From positions 59,796-123,795 of the forward strand of contig ONAD01000017.1 in assembly GCA_900315735.1 (NCBI GenBank): 64,000 nucleotides of DNA. The letters run 5' to 3'. The translations under genes and the position numbers were made by a program. Shown here piece after piece: positions 53,898 through 63,387 of this stretch. Every line of letters starts with the position of its first letter. The first letter of the stretch is position 1. The notes beneath the pieces were generated by a model, which made no database searches, was not told where the DNA came from, and saw only the letters and a list, made by a program, of their open reading frames with translations. Source of the DNA: an uncultured Lachnospiraceae bacterium (lineage in GTDB: Bacteria > Bacillota > Clostridia > Lachnospirales > Lachnospiraceae).

Positions 53898-55241
53898 ATG
53901 ATACCGGAAAAACTGACAATAGAATGGTTACGGGAGAATTATAAAAAAGGAACCGTAACACCAAGAGAAGTAGTGGAAAAAATTGTAACCAGAGCAAAAG
54001 AATTAAAGGAAATGAATATCTTTATTGTGGAGCCGGAGGATATGGATTTTGAGCAATACCTTTCTAATCTGGGAGAAATGGATTTTGATGAGAAACCACT
54101 CTGGGGTATTCCGTTCGCAATCAAGGACAACATTGATTTAAAAGGCTATCCAACAACGGCTGCCTGCCCGGCATATGGATATGAACCAAAGGAAAGTGCA
54201 ACAGTTCCGGAACGTCTGATTAAGGCAGGAGCAATCCCAATCGGAAAGACAAATTTAGACCAGTTTGCAACAGGTCTGGTGGGAACCCGTTCACCGTATG
54301 GTGAAGTCCACAATTCCCTGCGGGAGGAACTGATCAGCGGAGGTTCCAGTGCAGGAAGTGCAGTAGCGGTAGCCAAAGGTCTGGCAGCGCTGGCACTTGG
54401 AACAGATACAGCAGGTTCCGGAAGAGTTCCGGCAGCATTAAATAATCTGATAGGCTTTAAGCCGACCGTAGGTGCATGGCCGCTTCGTGGAGTTGTTCCG
54501 GCATGTGCAAGCCTCGACTGTGTTACCGTATTTGCAAATAACTTAGAGGATGCCTTGGAAACAGACCGCATTGTGCGGGGCTTTGATGAAGCAGACCAGT
54601 GGTCCAAAGAAGTAATACGAAAAGAAAGTAAACTTCCGGAAGTTATTTATATTCCAAAGCAGCCAATTGATTTTTACGGACCATTTGCCAGACAGTATGA
54701 GGCAGCCTGGAAGGAATCCATCGCATTGATTGAACAGTGTGGTGTACCGGTAGAATATGTAGATACTTCCTTTTATCAGGAAGCGGCACTGCTTTTATAC
54801 GGTGGCCCATGTGTGGCAGAACGCTGGTCGGATTTAGGCAGCTTTGTCATGGAACATGGAGAAGATTTATTTCCTGTCACAAAGACGATTTTGGAAAGCG
54901 GCAACCGCCCGGATTACACCGCAGAATATCTCTATCAGACATTACATAAATTAACGGGCTACCGTCATAGAAGCAATCTTCTTTTGAAAAATGGCATATT
55001 GGTATTCCCGACATGTGCAGGAACTTATTCCAGGGAAGAAGTAAGAAAAAATCCGATTGAGACCAACAGTGATATGGGAAAATATACGAATCATTGCAAT
55101 CTTCTTGATATGTGTGCCATTGCAGTTCCAACTGCGTTTGCAGAGGAAAACCTTCCGTTTGGAGTAACTTTATTTGGTACAGCAGCCAATGAGCATCTTA
55201 TCTGTGCAGTAGCAGAAAAGATAGAAAAGAGCCGTCTATGA
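53898..55241 (+). CDS. atzF: Allophanate hydrolase amidase domain (AtzF N-terminal type), without its C-domain
   Basis: A 447-residue amidase-signature enzyme. The catalytic triad is visible: Lys in FAIKDNID, cis-Ser in ISGGSSAGSA and nucleophile Ser in TDTAGSGRVPA. QFATGLVGTRSPYG, RGVVPACASLDCVTVFA and MGKYTNHCNLLDMCAIAVP are specific to allophanate hydrolases rather than GatA or AtzE. AtzF proteins are usually about 600 residues; this one stops before the C-terminal domain, which is encoded separately at 49864-50256. GGAGG seven bases before ATG 53898 fixes the start; an open frame reaches back to 53739. It overlaps the next gene by 4 bp. Confidence 0.9.
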   Translation: MIPEKLTIEWLRENYKKGTVTPREVVEKIVTRAKELKEMNIFIVEPEDMDFEQYLSNLGEMDFDEKPLWGIPFAIKDNIDLKGYPTTAACPAYGYEPKESATVPERLIKAGAIPIGKTNLDQFATGLVGTRSPYGEVHNSLREELISGGSSAGSAVAVAKGLAALALGTDTAGSGRVPAALNNLIGFKPTVGAWPLRGVVPACASLDCVTVFANNLEDALETDRIVRGFDEADQWSKEVIRKESKLPEVIYIPKQPIDFYGPFARQYEAAWKESIALIEQCGVPVEYVDTSFYQEAALLLYGGPCVAERWSDLGSFVMEHGEDLFPVTKTILESGNRPDYTAEYLYQTLHKLTGYRHRSNLLLKNGILVFPTCAGTYSREEVRKNPIETNSDMGKYTNHCNLLDMCAIAVPTAFAEENLPFGVTLFGTAANEHLICAVAEKIEKSRL

Positions 55242-56107
55242 AAAATGTAAAAGCAGCATGGATAGAAGAAAAACTGGTGCAGGATTTAAAAGGAAAAATA
55301 TGTTATGCCAATGTTTTATCCGTACATAAAAGTGTGCTGAATCTGAAATGGGGCAATCGTCTGATTACAGTTGCAACGGGGGGAACAGAAGGTGCGGCAG
55401 ATGAGATTGTACTGGAAACAAAGGAAGATTTTATGGATATGCAGATTTTACCGGAAGCTGTATTTCAGATAAAGGACGGAGCAATCAAAGGAGATATGCT
55501 CACCGTTGATTTTTCTGGTGCAAAGCCTTATAAGCTGATGCATCAGATAAAATATTCTGTCCCGGATGAAAAGCTGCTTACAGAACTGGAGCAGTGGATT
55601 TATCAGAATGGAAAAGCATCTTCTTTATATAATGGTTATTTCAATCAGCCGGAGGATTCAGCACTTGGAAAATATTTTTTTGATGAAATGAAGAAGCTGA
55701 AAGAGTCTGCAATGACAGCAGCAAAAGAAGAATTATTGCATCAGATGATGGAAATGTGCGGAGCAGGCATTGGGCTTACTCCATCGGCAGATGATTTTAT
55801 CGCAGGGGTGCTCCTTATATTTTATGCCTATGAGCCGCTGGATGAAAAAATGTATCAGAAATGCGTGGCATCCGTACAGAAGAAAACCGTAAGTATTTCC
55901 GGTTATATGCTTGCAAATGCGGCAAAGGGAAGAGGAAGAAGCTCGGAGCTTAAACTTTTAGGGGCAATTTCAGCAAAGGATAAATCCGGCATAGAAAAAT
56001 ATTTAGAGGAAGTAAAAGACTTTGGTTCCACATCAGGAACGGATACCTTAATCGGTATGGTCTTTGGACTACGTTATATCAGGGAAAGCGAGGAAAGAAA
56101 AGGATGA
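55238..56107 (+). CDS. DUF2877 protein (YlbF/AllH-like, carbamoyltransferase subunit)
   Basis: A 289-residue protein with MMEMCGAGIGLTPSADDFIAGVLL and SGTDTLIGMVFGLRY, the two conserved DUF2877 stretches. In E. coli the homologue is one of three proteins of oxamate carbamoyltransferase, which splits oxalurate with phosphate to oxamate and carbamoyl phosphate. Here it is followed by the other two. The substrate in this organism is probably different. Overlaps both neighbours by 4 bp. Confidence 0.88.
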   Translation: MKNVKAAWIEEKLVQDLKGKICYANVLSVHKSVLNLKWGNRLITVATGGTEGAADEIVLETKEDFMDMQILPEAVFQIKDGAIKGDMLTVDFSGAKPYKLMHQIKYSVPDEKLLTELEQWIYQNGKASSLYNGYFNQPEDSALGKYFFDEMKKLKESAMTAAKEELLHQMMEMCGAGIGLTPSADDFIAGVLLIFYAYEPLDEKMYQKCVASVQKKTVSISGYMLANAAKGRGRSSELKLLGAISAKDKSGIEKYLEEVKDFGSTSGTDTLIGMVFGLRYIRESEERKG

Positions 56108-57633
56108 AAAATATACTTGTAATAAGAAAGAATACTTATTTTGATTCCGTTACATTGATGTCTTTATCGGAGGAATTAAAGAAGCTTGACGAAGCAGAAA
56201 ATGTAATGGTTACGATGGCAACTGCGATGAACAAAGAGCTGTTACAGAAGGAGCAGTTAGCAGATGCATCCATTGAAGCATGCACGGAAAATGATTTGGT
56301 TATTGCAGCAAAAGTGTCAGATGAAGTAGAAGAAGAGGATTTTATCGGGCTTGTGGACGAGAAACTCAAAGGCGATAAGGCATCCGGTGAAAAGGAAGAA
56401 GAGGTCTATGCAACCATCAAACAGGCAAAAGCAGCAGATGAGGATGCAAATATGGTGGTCATTTCCGTACCGGGTGAACATGCTGCCAGAGAGGCAAAAA
56501 TTGCATTGGAAAATGGCATGAATGTCATGCTTTTCAGTGACAATGTGACCTTAGAAGAAGAACGCTCTTTAAAAGAACTGGCACACGAAAAGGAATTGCT
56601 TGTCATGGGACCGGATTGCGGAACTGCCATGATAAATGGAATCGGTCTTTGCTTTGCAAACAAGGTTGCAGCAGGTGATATTGGAATTGTAGGAGCTTCC
56701 GGTACCGGAATGCAGGAAATTATGGTTTTGATTGACCGCTATGGATGTGGTATTTCCAATGCCATTGGTGTGGGCGGAAGAGATTTAAAGGAAGCCATTG
56801 GCGGAATCATGATGCTGGATGGACTTCATATGTTAGAAGCAGATGAAAAAACGAAAGTAATAGTCATTGTATCCAAAGTTCCGGATGAAGCAGTAGAGCA
56901 GAAATTATTGGAGGTAATTGAACGGGATATTACAAAACCGGTTGTCATTTATTATACAACAGATGAGAAAAAGACCACGGATTTAAAGAAAGTGGTATTT
57001 GCAGATTCCCTTCTTTGTGCAGCCCAGAAAGCCTGTGAGTTGTCCGGCGGAAAGAAGCCGGAAGAAAAGATGAAGCAGATAGCAAAATTTGAACAGTTCG
57101 CAGATACACAAAAATATATCAGAGGTCTTTACTGCGGTGGAACGGTATGTGCAGAAGCGTATTACTATTTAAAGCAGAAAACAGATGAAGTCTACAGCAA
57201 TGTGACAAAGGATAAAGAACATATGCTTGCGGACGTATTTAAGAGTCAGGGACATACGCTGCTTGATTTGGGAGATGATTTCTTCACAACAGGAAGAGCC
57301 CATCCGATGATTGACCCGACCATCCGGCTGTCAAGGATTAAAGAGGAGTGTGAAGACCCGGAATGTGCAGTAATTCTTTTAGATTTTGAAATCGGCTATG
57401 GCTCCAATGAGAATCCGGCAGGAACAACAATCGATGTAATCCGGGAAGGAATGGAGCTGGCAAAAGCCCGGGGCAGAGAAATAAAATTTGTGACCTATGT
57501 GCTTGGAACAGATGCAGATATGCAGAATAAGAGACAACAGGAAAAACAGTTGGCAGAGTGTGGCTGTCTTATTGCAGAAAGTAATCTGGAAGCAGTAAAA
57601 ATGGCATGCAGACTGATTGGATTGGAGGAATAG
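56104..57633 (+). CDS. fdrA: FdrA family protein (AllF-like, carbamoyltransferase subunit)
   Basis: A 509-residue protein related to succinyl-CoA synthetase alpha. VISVPGEHAAREAKIALENG, LLVMGPDCGTAMINGIGL, DIGIVGASGTGMQE and SNAIGVGGRDLKE form the nucleotide/CoA-type binding domains, and GRAHPMIDPTIR is the family mark. It is the second member of the oxamate-carbamoyltransferase-like set. The start overlaps the previous stop by 4 bp. DUF1116 follows after 3 bp. Confidence 0.93.
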   Translation: MKNILVIRKNTYFDSVTLMSLSEELKKLDEAENVMVTMATAMNKELLQKEQLADASIEACTENDLVIAAKVSDEVEEEDFIGLVDEKLKGDKASGEKEEEVYATIKQAKAADEDANMVVISVPGEHAAREAKIALENGMNVMLFSDNVTLEEERSLKELAHEKELLVMGPDCGTAMINGIGLCFANKVAAGDIGIVGASGTGMQEIMVLIDRYGCGISNAIGVGGRDLKEAIGGIMMLDGLHMLEADEKTKVIVIVSKVPDEAVEQKLLEVIERDITKPVVIYYTTDEKKTTDLKKVVFADSLLCAAQKACELSGGKKPEEKMKQIAKFEQFADTQKYIRGLYCGGTVCAEAYYYLKQKTDEVYSNVTKDKEHMLADVFKSQGHTLLDLGDDFFTTGRAHPMIDPTIRLSRIKEECEDPECAVILLDFEIGYGSNENPAGTTIDVIREGMELAKARGREIKFVTYVLGTDADMQNKRQQEKQLAECGCLIAESNLEAVKMACRLIGLEE

Positions 57634-57636
57634 AGT

Positions 57637-59049
57637 ATGAATCAGCTTTTTTCACAGGATAAATTAAATATCATAAATGTAGGATTAAAAGGGTTTGGAC
57701 CGGATGCCATGTCACAGGGTGCTGTTGTAAAACAGGTGGAATGGAAACCGGTGGCAGGCGGACGAAAAGACATTATCGAAGCACTGGATAAAGTGGAACC
57801 CCTTGCAGAGAAAATCAAAGAAGCCAATGAAACAGTTATTTCCAGAATGAAAGCAGCAAAGCCGGTACTTGTGGGTATGGATCTGGCATTAAATGTAGTG
57901 CCGGAGATGACCGAGCATACAATTCTTCATGCAGGTCCGCCAATTGCATGGGAGAATATGTGCGGCCCAATGAAAGGGGCTGTAATCGGAGCTGTTTTAT
58001 TTGAAGGATTAGCAGCAGATGATGAAGAAGCTGTGAAATTGATTGAAAGTGGTGCCATCAAATTTGACCCATGTCATGAGCATAAGGCAGTAGGACCAAT
58101 GGCAGGTGTTCTTTCTGCACATATGCCGGTTCACATTGTGAAAAATGAGACAAATGGAGACTATGCATACTGCAGCATTAATGAAGGTCTTGGAAAGGTA
58201 CTTCGTTTCGGCGCATATTCAAAGGAAGTATTGGACCGGCTGGCATTTTTAAGAGACGAATTTATGCCGGTTATGCAGAAGGCACTTGCTTTGACCGATG
58301 GAATTGATATAAAGCTGATTACTGCCCAGGCATTGCAGATGGGAGATGAGTGCCACAACCGTAATAAGGCGGCAACTTCTCTTTTCTATAAACAAATCAG
58401 CCAGTTGATATTAGAAACAGATTGTGAAAAAGCAGCCATTCAGAAAGCACTTTCCTTTATTGCCGGAAATGACCATTATTTCCTGAATCTGTCCATGCCT
58501 GCATGTAAGCTGATTACAGAAGCCGGTCAGAATGTGCCATATGCAACCATTGTTTCTACGATGGCAAGAAATGGCGTGGAATTCGGAATAAAAGTAAGCG
58601 GAATCGGTACGGGAGAATGGTTTGACTATGCTTCGAATTATATCGAGGGACTTTATTTTCCGGGATATTCCAAGGAAGATGCAAACCCGGATATCGGAGA
58701 CAGTGCCATTACAGAGACAACCGGTATCGGCGGAATGTCAATGGCAGGAGCACCGGCGATTGTGCAGTTTGTCGGCGGTGATGTAGAAGATGCATTCAAT
58801 ACAACAAAAAGAATGTATGGTATTACAACGGATATTAATGCGGCGTATGCAATTCCGAATATGAATTTTAAGGGAGCACCGATGGGAATTGATATGTTAA
58901 AAGTAATAGAAAGTGGAGTGCTACCGGTTATTAATACAGGAATTGCCCATAAGGAAGCCGGAATCGGTCAGATTGGAGCCGGAATTGTAAATCCGCCAAT
59001 GGAATGCTTCTATCAGGCATTACTGGCATATGTGAAAAAATATGCATAA
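57637..59049 (+). CDS. DUF1116 protein (YlbE/YahG-like, carbamoyltransferase subunit)
   Basis: A 470-residue protein. NVGLKGFGPDAMSQGAVVKQVEW, HAGPPIAWENMCGPMKGAVIGA, ARNGVEFGIKVSG and AHKEAGIGQIGAGIVNPPMECF are characteristic of DUF1116 (longer pieces given in part). It completes the FdrA/DUF1116/DUF2877 set. It uses the same Shine-Dalgarno style as its neighbours (GGAGG before the ATG), and carbamate kinase follows 25 bp later. Confidence 0.9.
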   Translation: MNQLFSQDKLNIINVGLKGFGPDAMSQGAVVKQVEWKPVAGGRKDIIEALDKVEPLAEKIKEANETVISRMKAAKPVLVGMDLALNVVPEMTEHTILHAGPPIAWENMCGPMKGAVIGAVLFEGLAADDEEAVKLIESGAIKFDPCHEHKAVGPMAGVLSAHMPVHIVKNETNGDYAYCSINEGLGKVLRFGAYSKEVLDRLAFLRDEFMPVMQKALALTDGIDIKLITAQALQMGDECHNRNKAATSLFYKQISQLILETDCEKAAIQKALSFIAGNDHYFLNLSMPACKLITEAGQNVPYATIVSTMARNGVEFGIKVSGIGTGEWFDYASNYIEGLYFPGYSKEDANPDIGDSAITETTGIGGMSMAGAPAIVQFVGGDVEDAFNTTKRMYGITTDINAAYAIPNMNFKGAPMGIDMLKVIESGVLPVINTGIAHKEAGIGQIGAGIVNPPMECFYQALLAYVKKYA

Positions 59050-59073
59050 GAAAAGAAGGAAAGAAGGTGTACT

Positions 59074-60027
59074 ATGAAAAGATATGTAATTGCAATCGGA
59101 GGAAATGCGCTGGAAGAAAAGAAAAGTTCATTACCGGAAATTTTCCGGCAGATTGCAGGCTGCATTGCACACCTGATTGAAAAGGGGGGCAGCATTGCCA
59201 TTGTATTTGGCAATGGTCCCCAGGTTGGAAAACTGGTTATGCAGAATCACTATGCCAGCAAAGAAATAGAAGAAAATACCATTGATGAATGCGTTGCCAT
59301 GACGCAGGCGCTCATCGGCTATCAGTTGGAAAAGGAGCTGGGAAATGCATTGCTTTCCTATGGTGTAAAAAGAAATATCGTCAATGTCATAACCCAGGTT
59401 GTGGTAGACGAACAGGAATTAGCTCATGCGAAGCCAACAAAACCTATTGGGGCGGCGTATTCCAAAGAAGAGGCAGACCGCCTTTGCAGGGAACGTCCGG
59501 GCATCGTATTTAAAGAGGATTCCTTAAGAGGCTGGCGCAGAGTTGTGGTATCACCAAAACCGCTGCGTATCCGGGAAATAGAAACCATCCGGGCATTATT
59601 AGAACAGGAAAATATTGTAATTGCCGGAGGAGGCGGTGGAATTCCGGTTATTGAGAAAGCGGATAAAGAATATCTGGGCGTTGATGCAGTGATTGATAAA
59701 GATTATACGGCAGAAAGAATTGCAGAAGATGTAGAAGCAGATGTGCTGGTCTTATTGACCGGAGTGGAATATGTAGCCATTCATTATGGCATGGAAAATC
59801 AGCAGAATCTCAAAGAAATTTCATCCGATGAAATGAAACAGTATGAAGCAGACGGTGAGTTCTCGGAAGGAAGTATGCTTCCAAAGGTAAAAGCGGCACT
59901 TAAGTTTGCAGAGAGCAGACCCGGCAGGGAAGCGGTCATCGGTACTTTGGCAAAGTTAGAAGATATTTTAGAGGGGACCAGTGGTACCCGGATAAAAGAA
60001 GCAGAAGGGATTTGTAAACGGATTTAA
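59074..60027 (+). CDS. arcC: Carbamate kinase
   Basis: A 317-residue amino-acid-kinase-fold enzyme. AIGGNALEEKK (7-17), VFGNGPQVGKL, AGGGGGIPVIEK, DKDYTAERIAEDVEADVLVLLTG (in part) and SMLPKVKAALKF are the family motifs. In catabolic clusters it transfers the phosphate of carbamoyl phosphate to ADP, giving ATP, ammonia and CO2. Here it would be the energy-yielding last step after the FdrA set. No arginine deiminase genes are nearby. Confidence 0.95.
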   Translation: MKRYVIAIGGNALEEKKSSLPEIFRQIAGCIAHLIEKGGSIAIVFGNGPQVGKLVMQNHYASKEIEENTIDECVAMTQALIGYQLEKELGNALLSYGVKRNIVNVITQVVVDEQELAHAKPTKPIGAAYSKEEADRLCRERPGIVFKEDSLRGWRRVVVSPKPLRIREIETIRALLEQENIVIAGGGGGIPVIEKADKEYLGVDAVIDKDYTAERIAEDVEADVLVLLTGVEYVAIHYGMENQQNLKEISSDEMKQYEADGEFSEGSMLPKVKAALKFAESRPGREAVIGTLAKLEDILEGTSGTRIKEAEGICKRI

Positions 60028-60052
60028 TGAGAAAAACGAATCGCCAAGCACC

Positions 60053-60081
60053 TTGCACTTTTTACTTAGTTAGTATACAAT
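60053..60081 (+). promoter_or_regulatory. Promoter of eno
   Basis: TTGCAC (60053-60058), 17 bp, TACAAT (60076-60081). The transcript would start near 60088, inside the next palindrome. Confidence 0.6.
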
Positions 60082-60086
60082 AAACA

Positions 60087-60106
60087 AAGTTAGTAATAAC
60101 TAACTT
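60087..60106. promoter_or_regulatory. Operator-like palindrome at the eno start site
   Basis: AAGTTAGT-AATA-ACTAACTT, perfect over 8 bp. The core AGTTAGT-N4-ACTAACT also occurs at 30746-30765. Confidence 0.45.
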
Positions 60107-60120
60107 CGTGCGAATCATAG

Positions 60121-60193
60121 GGACTCCTTTGGAATATGGAGACGGCAATATCCATATTCACCGGAAGAAATATTCTTCCGGGAGGAAAAGTCC
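60121..60193 (+). ncRNA. Structured eno leader: three-way-junction-like RNA (candidate)
   Basis: GGACTCCT (60121-60128) pairs with AGGA and GTCC (60183-60193, AAA bulge). It encloses GAATATGGA with TCCATATTC (9 bp) and CCGGAAGAA with TTCTTCCGG (9 bp). The junction linkers are only 1-3 bases. It lies 39 bp before the eno ATG. No known riboswitch class fits. Confidence 0.5.
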
Positions 60194-60228
60194 TGTATCT
60201 GACAAAATGAAAAGAAAGGTGATAATAG

Positions 60229-61530
<1,302 letters not shown>

Positions 61531-61563
61531 TCGTACTCCTATAGATAAAAGATATTCTTTAAC

Positions 61564-61655
61564 AAACCAGAAAGGAAGCTGCAGAGATGCGGCTTCCTTT
61601 CTGGTTTGCTTCCTTTCTGGTTTGCTTCCTTTCTGGTTTGCTTCCTTTCTGGGTT
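61564..61655 (+). terminator. eno terminator with a four-fold repeated 3' arm
   Basis: One left arm (61564-61579) is the exact complement of a 16-nt unit, GCTTCCTTTCTGGTTT, that repeats four times (61592, 61608, 61624, 61640; the last differs by one base). Each copy can pair with the single left arm. Confidence 0.8.
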
Positions 61656-61747
61656 GTCAGAAAGTGTATACGACAGCCCCGGAATGTTATATAATATAGA
61701 AGATATTATTTATAGAAGAAACAGGATCAACCGGCAGGGAGAAACGA

Positions 61748-63124
61748 ATGTCAGAAATAAAGGAAATCTTAGAAGCACAGCATAAATATTTTTACACAGG
61801 AGAGACAAAGAAGCTCGCCTTTCGCATTGCCATGTTAAAGCGGCTGGAAAAAGCAGTAATCAGACATGAAAAGGAACTGTTACTGGCACTGCAGAAGGAT
61901 TTGGCGAAAGCACCCTTTGAAGGATATGAGACAGAGGTTGGAATCGTGCGAAGGGAATTAGCCGATACGATAGCTCATTTGAAACAGTGGGACAAACCCA
62001 AGCGGGTGGGCACACCGATTGTGCATTTTCCATCGGTCAGTACAATTTACAGAGAGCCTTATGGCAGCGTACTTATTATGTCACCGTGGAATTATCCGGT
62101 GCAGCTGACACTGATTCCACTGATTGGTGCAATTGCAGCAGGCAACTGCGCTGTTATAAAGCCTTCGGAATATGCCGCACATTCGGCAAAAGTGCTATCT
62201 AAGCTGTTACGGGAAATCTTTGACGAAAAATATGTGGCAGTGATTCTTGGAGGAAGAGCAGTAAATGAAGCTGTTTTAAAAGAACGTTTTGATTACATTT
62301 TTTTCACTGGAAGTCCGGCAGTAGGAAAAGTAGTGATGGAAGCGGCAGCAAAACATCTGACACCGGTTACACTGGAACTGGGTGGCAAGAGTCCCTGCAT
62401 CGTGGATAAAACTGCGGACATTAAGCGGGCAGCAAGAAGAATTGTCTGGGGCAAATTTTTAAATGCGGGGCAGACCTGCGTGGCACCGGATTATGTGCTG
62501 GTACAGGAAGAAGTAAAAGAACCACTGCTTCGCGAAATGAAGCACTGCATCCGGAAAATGTATCGAGACGAGCCACTTTTCAATCCGGAATATCCAAAGA
62601 TTATCAATGAAAAACATTTTAATCGTCTTAAGGAAATGCTTTTAGAGCAGGATGGCGAAGTAATAACCGGCGGCAGGATGGATGAGGGCACTTTAAAAAT
62701 AGAGCCGACCATTCTTGCCGGACTTACAAAAAAGAGTAAGGTAATGCAGGAAGAAATCTTTGGACCGATTCTTCCGGTATTTGCATATTCGGATTTGGCA
62801 GGAGTAATCCGGACATTGCAGAAGAAAGAGAAGCCTCTGGCACTGTATCTTTTTACAAGGAGTAACAGGGTAAAGAAAACGGTGATTTCCAAGGTGAGCT
62901 TTGGCGGCGGCTGTATCAATGATACGATTATTCATTTGTCCAATGAGAAGCTTCCTTTTGGGGGAGCTGGAAACAGCGGCATGGGAGCATATCACGGAAA
63001 GCATAGCTATGAGACCTTCAGCCGGGAAAAGAGTATCATGGAAAAGGGCAACTGGCTGGACATTCCATTCCGCTATCCACCTTATGGGAAACGTCTGCCA
63101 CTCCTGAAAAAGTTATTGAAATAG
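61748..63124 (+). CDS. Aldehyde dehydrogenase (class 3-like)
   Basis: A 458-residue NAD(P)-dependent enzyme. VLIMSPWNYPVQLTLIPLIG, the general base in LELGGKSPCIVDK, and the nucleophile Cys in NAGQTCVAPDYVLV are all present. GGAGNSGMGAYHGKHSYETFS is the usual class 3/fatty-aldehyde type ending (given in part elsewhere). It should oxidise medium- or long-chain aldehydes. GGGAG precedes the ATG. Confidence 0.93.
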   Translation: MSEIKEILEAQHKYFYTGETKKLAFRIAMLKRLEKAVIRHEKELLLALQKDLAKAPFEGYETEVGIVRRELADTIAHLKQWDKPKRVGTPIVHFPSVSTIYREPYGSVLIMSPWNYPVQLTLIPLIGAIAAGNCAVIKPSEYAAHSAKVLSKLLREIFDEKYVAVILGGRAVNEAVLKERFDYIFFTGSPAVGKVVMEAAAKHLTPVTLELGGKSPCIVDKTADIKRAARRIVWGKFLNAGQTCVAPDYVLVQEEVKEPLLREMKHCIRKMYRDEPLFNPEYPKIINEKHFNRLKEMLLEQDGEVITGGRMDEGTLKIEPTILAGLTKKSKVMQEEIFGPILPVFAYSDLAGVIRTLQKKEKPLALYLFTRSNRVKKTVISKVSFGGGCINDTIIHLSNEKLPFGGAGNSGMGAYHGKHSYETFSREKSIMEKGNWLDIPFRYPPYGKRLPLLKKLLK

Positions 63125-63174
63125 TATTCTCAGAAAATATATTTATGTAAACTCAAATAAAAGAAAAAGAAAAA

Positions 63175-63201
63175 ATGCATAAAAAATGGATAAATATGCA
63201 T
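63175..63201. promoter_or_regulatory. ArgR-box-like site before carA
   Basis: TGGATAAATATGCA (63187-63200) matches 12 of 14 positions of the ARG-box pattern TGAATAWWWATTCA. An overlapping weaker copy starts at 63176. It lies about 35 bp upstream of the carA -35. Confidence 0.4.
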
Positions 63202-63234
63202 CAAACTTAGTGACTATTTGTTTTGCGAAAAAGG

Positions 63235-63263
63235 TTGAAAAAACCTTCCCGATATGGTAGAAT
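63235..63263 (+). promoter_or_regulatory. Promoter of carA
   Basis: TTGAAA (63235-63240), 17 bp, TAGAAT (63258-63263), with a TG before the -10. The leader is about 118 nt. Confidence 0.6.
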
Positions 63264-63319
63264 TTTTACAATTTAGGTAGACTGTGCAGGTTTGGTGCAT
63301 TTTTTATGCAAAAGGAAGG

Positions 63320-63347
63320 AAAAAGAGATGACTGACTCTTTTTTTTT
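63320..63347 (+). terminator. Weak terminator-like hairpin in the carA leader
   Basis: AAAAAGAG pairs with CTCTTTTT around an 8-nt loop, followed by more Ts. It could act as an attenuator; the stem has only two G-C pairs. Confidence 0.35.
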
Positions 63348-63387
63348 GCGCAGGTATCGGAAGAATAGAAAGGACAGGGTGAACAAA

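Noticed and set aside
55238-60027. Arginine deiminase or purely allantoin pathway as the source of carbamoyl phosphate
   Set aside because: No arcA/arcB, allantoinase, allantoate amidohydrolase or ureidoglycolate genes are in the window, whereas a ring-opening hydrolase and allophanate hydrolase are. Genes outside the window could change this view.
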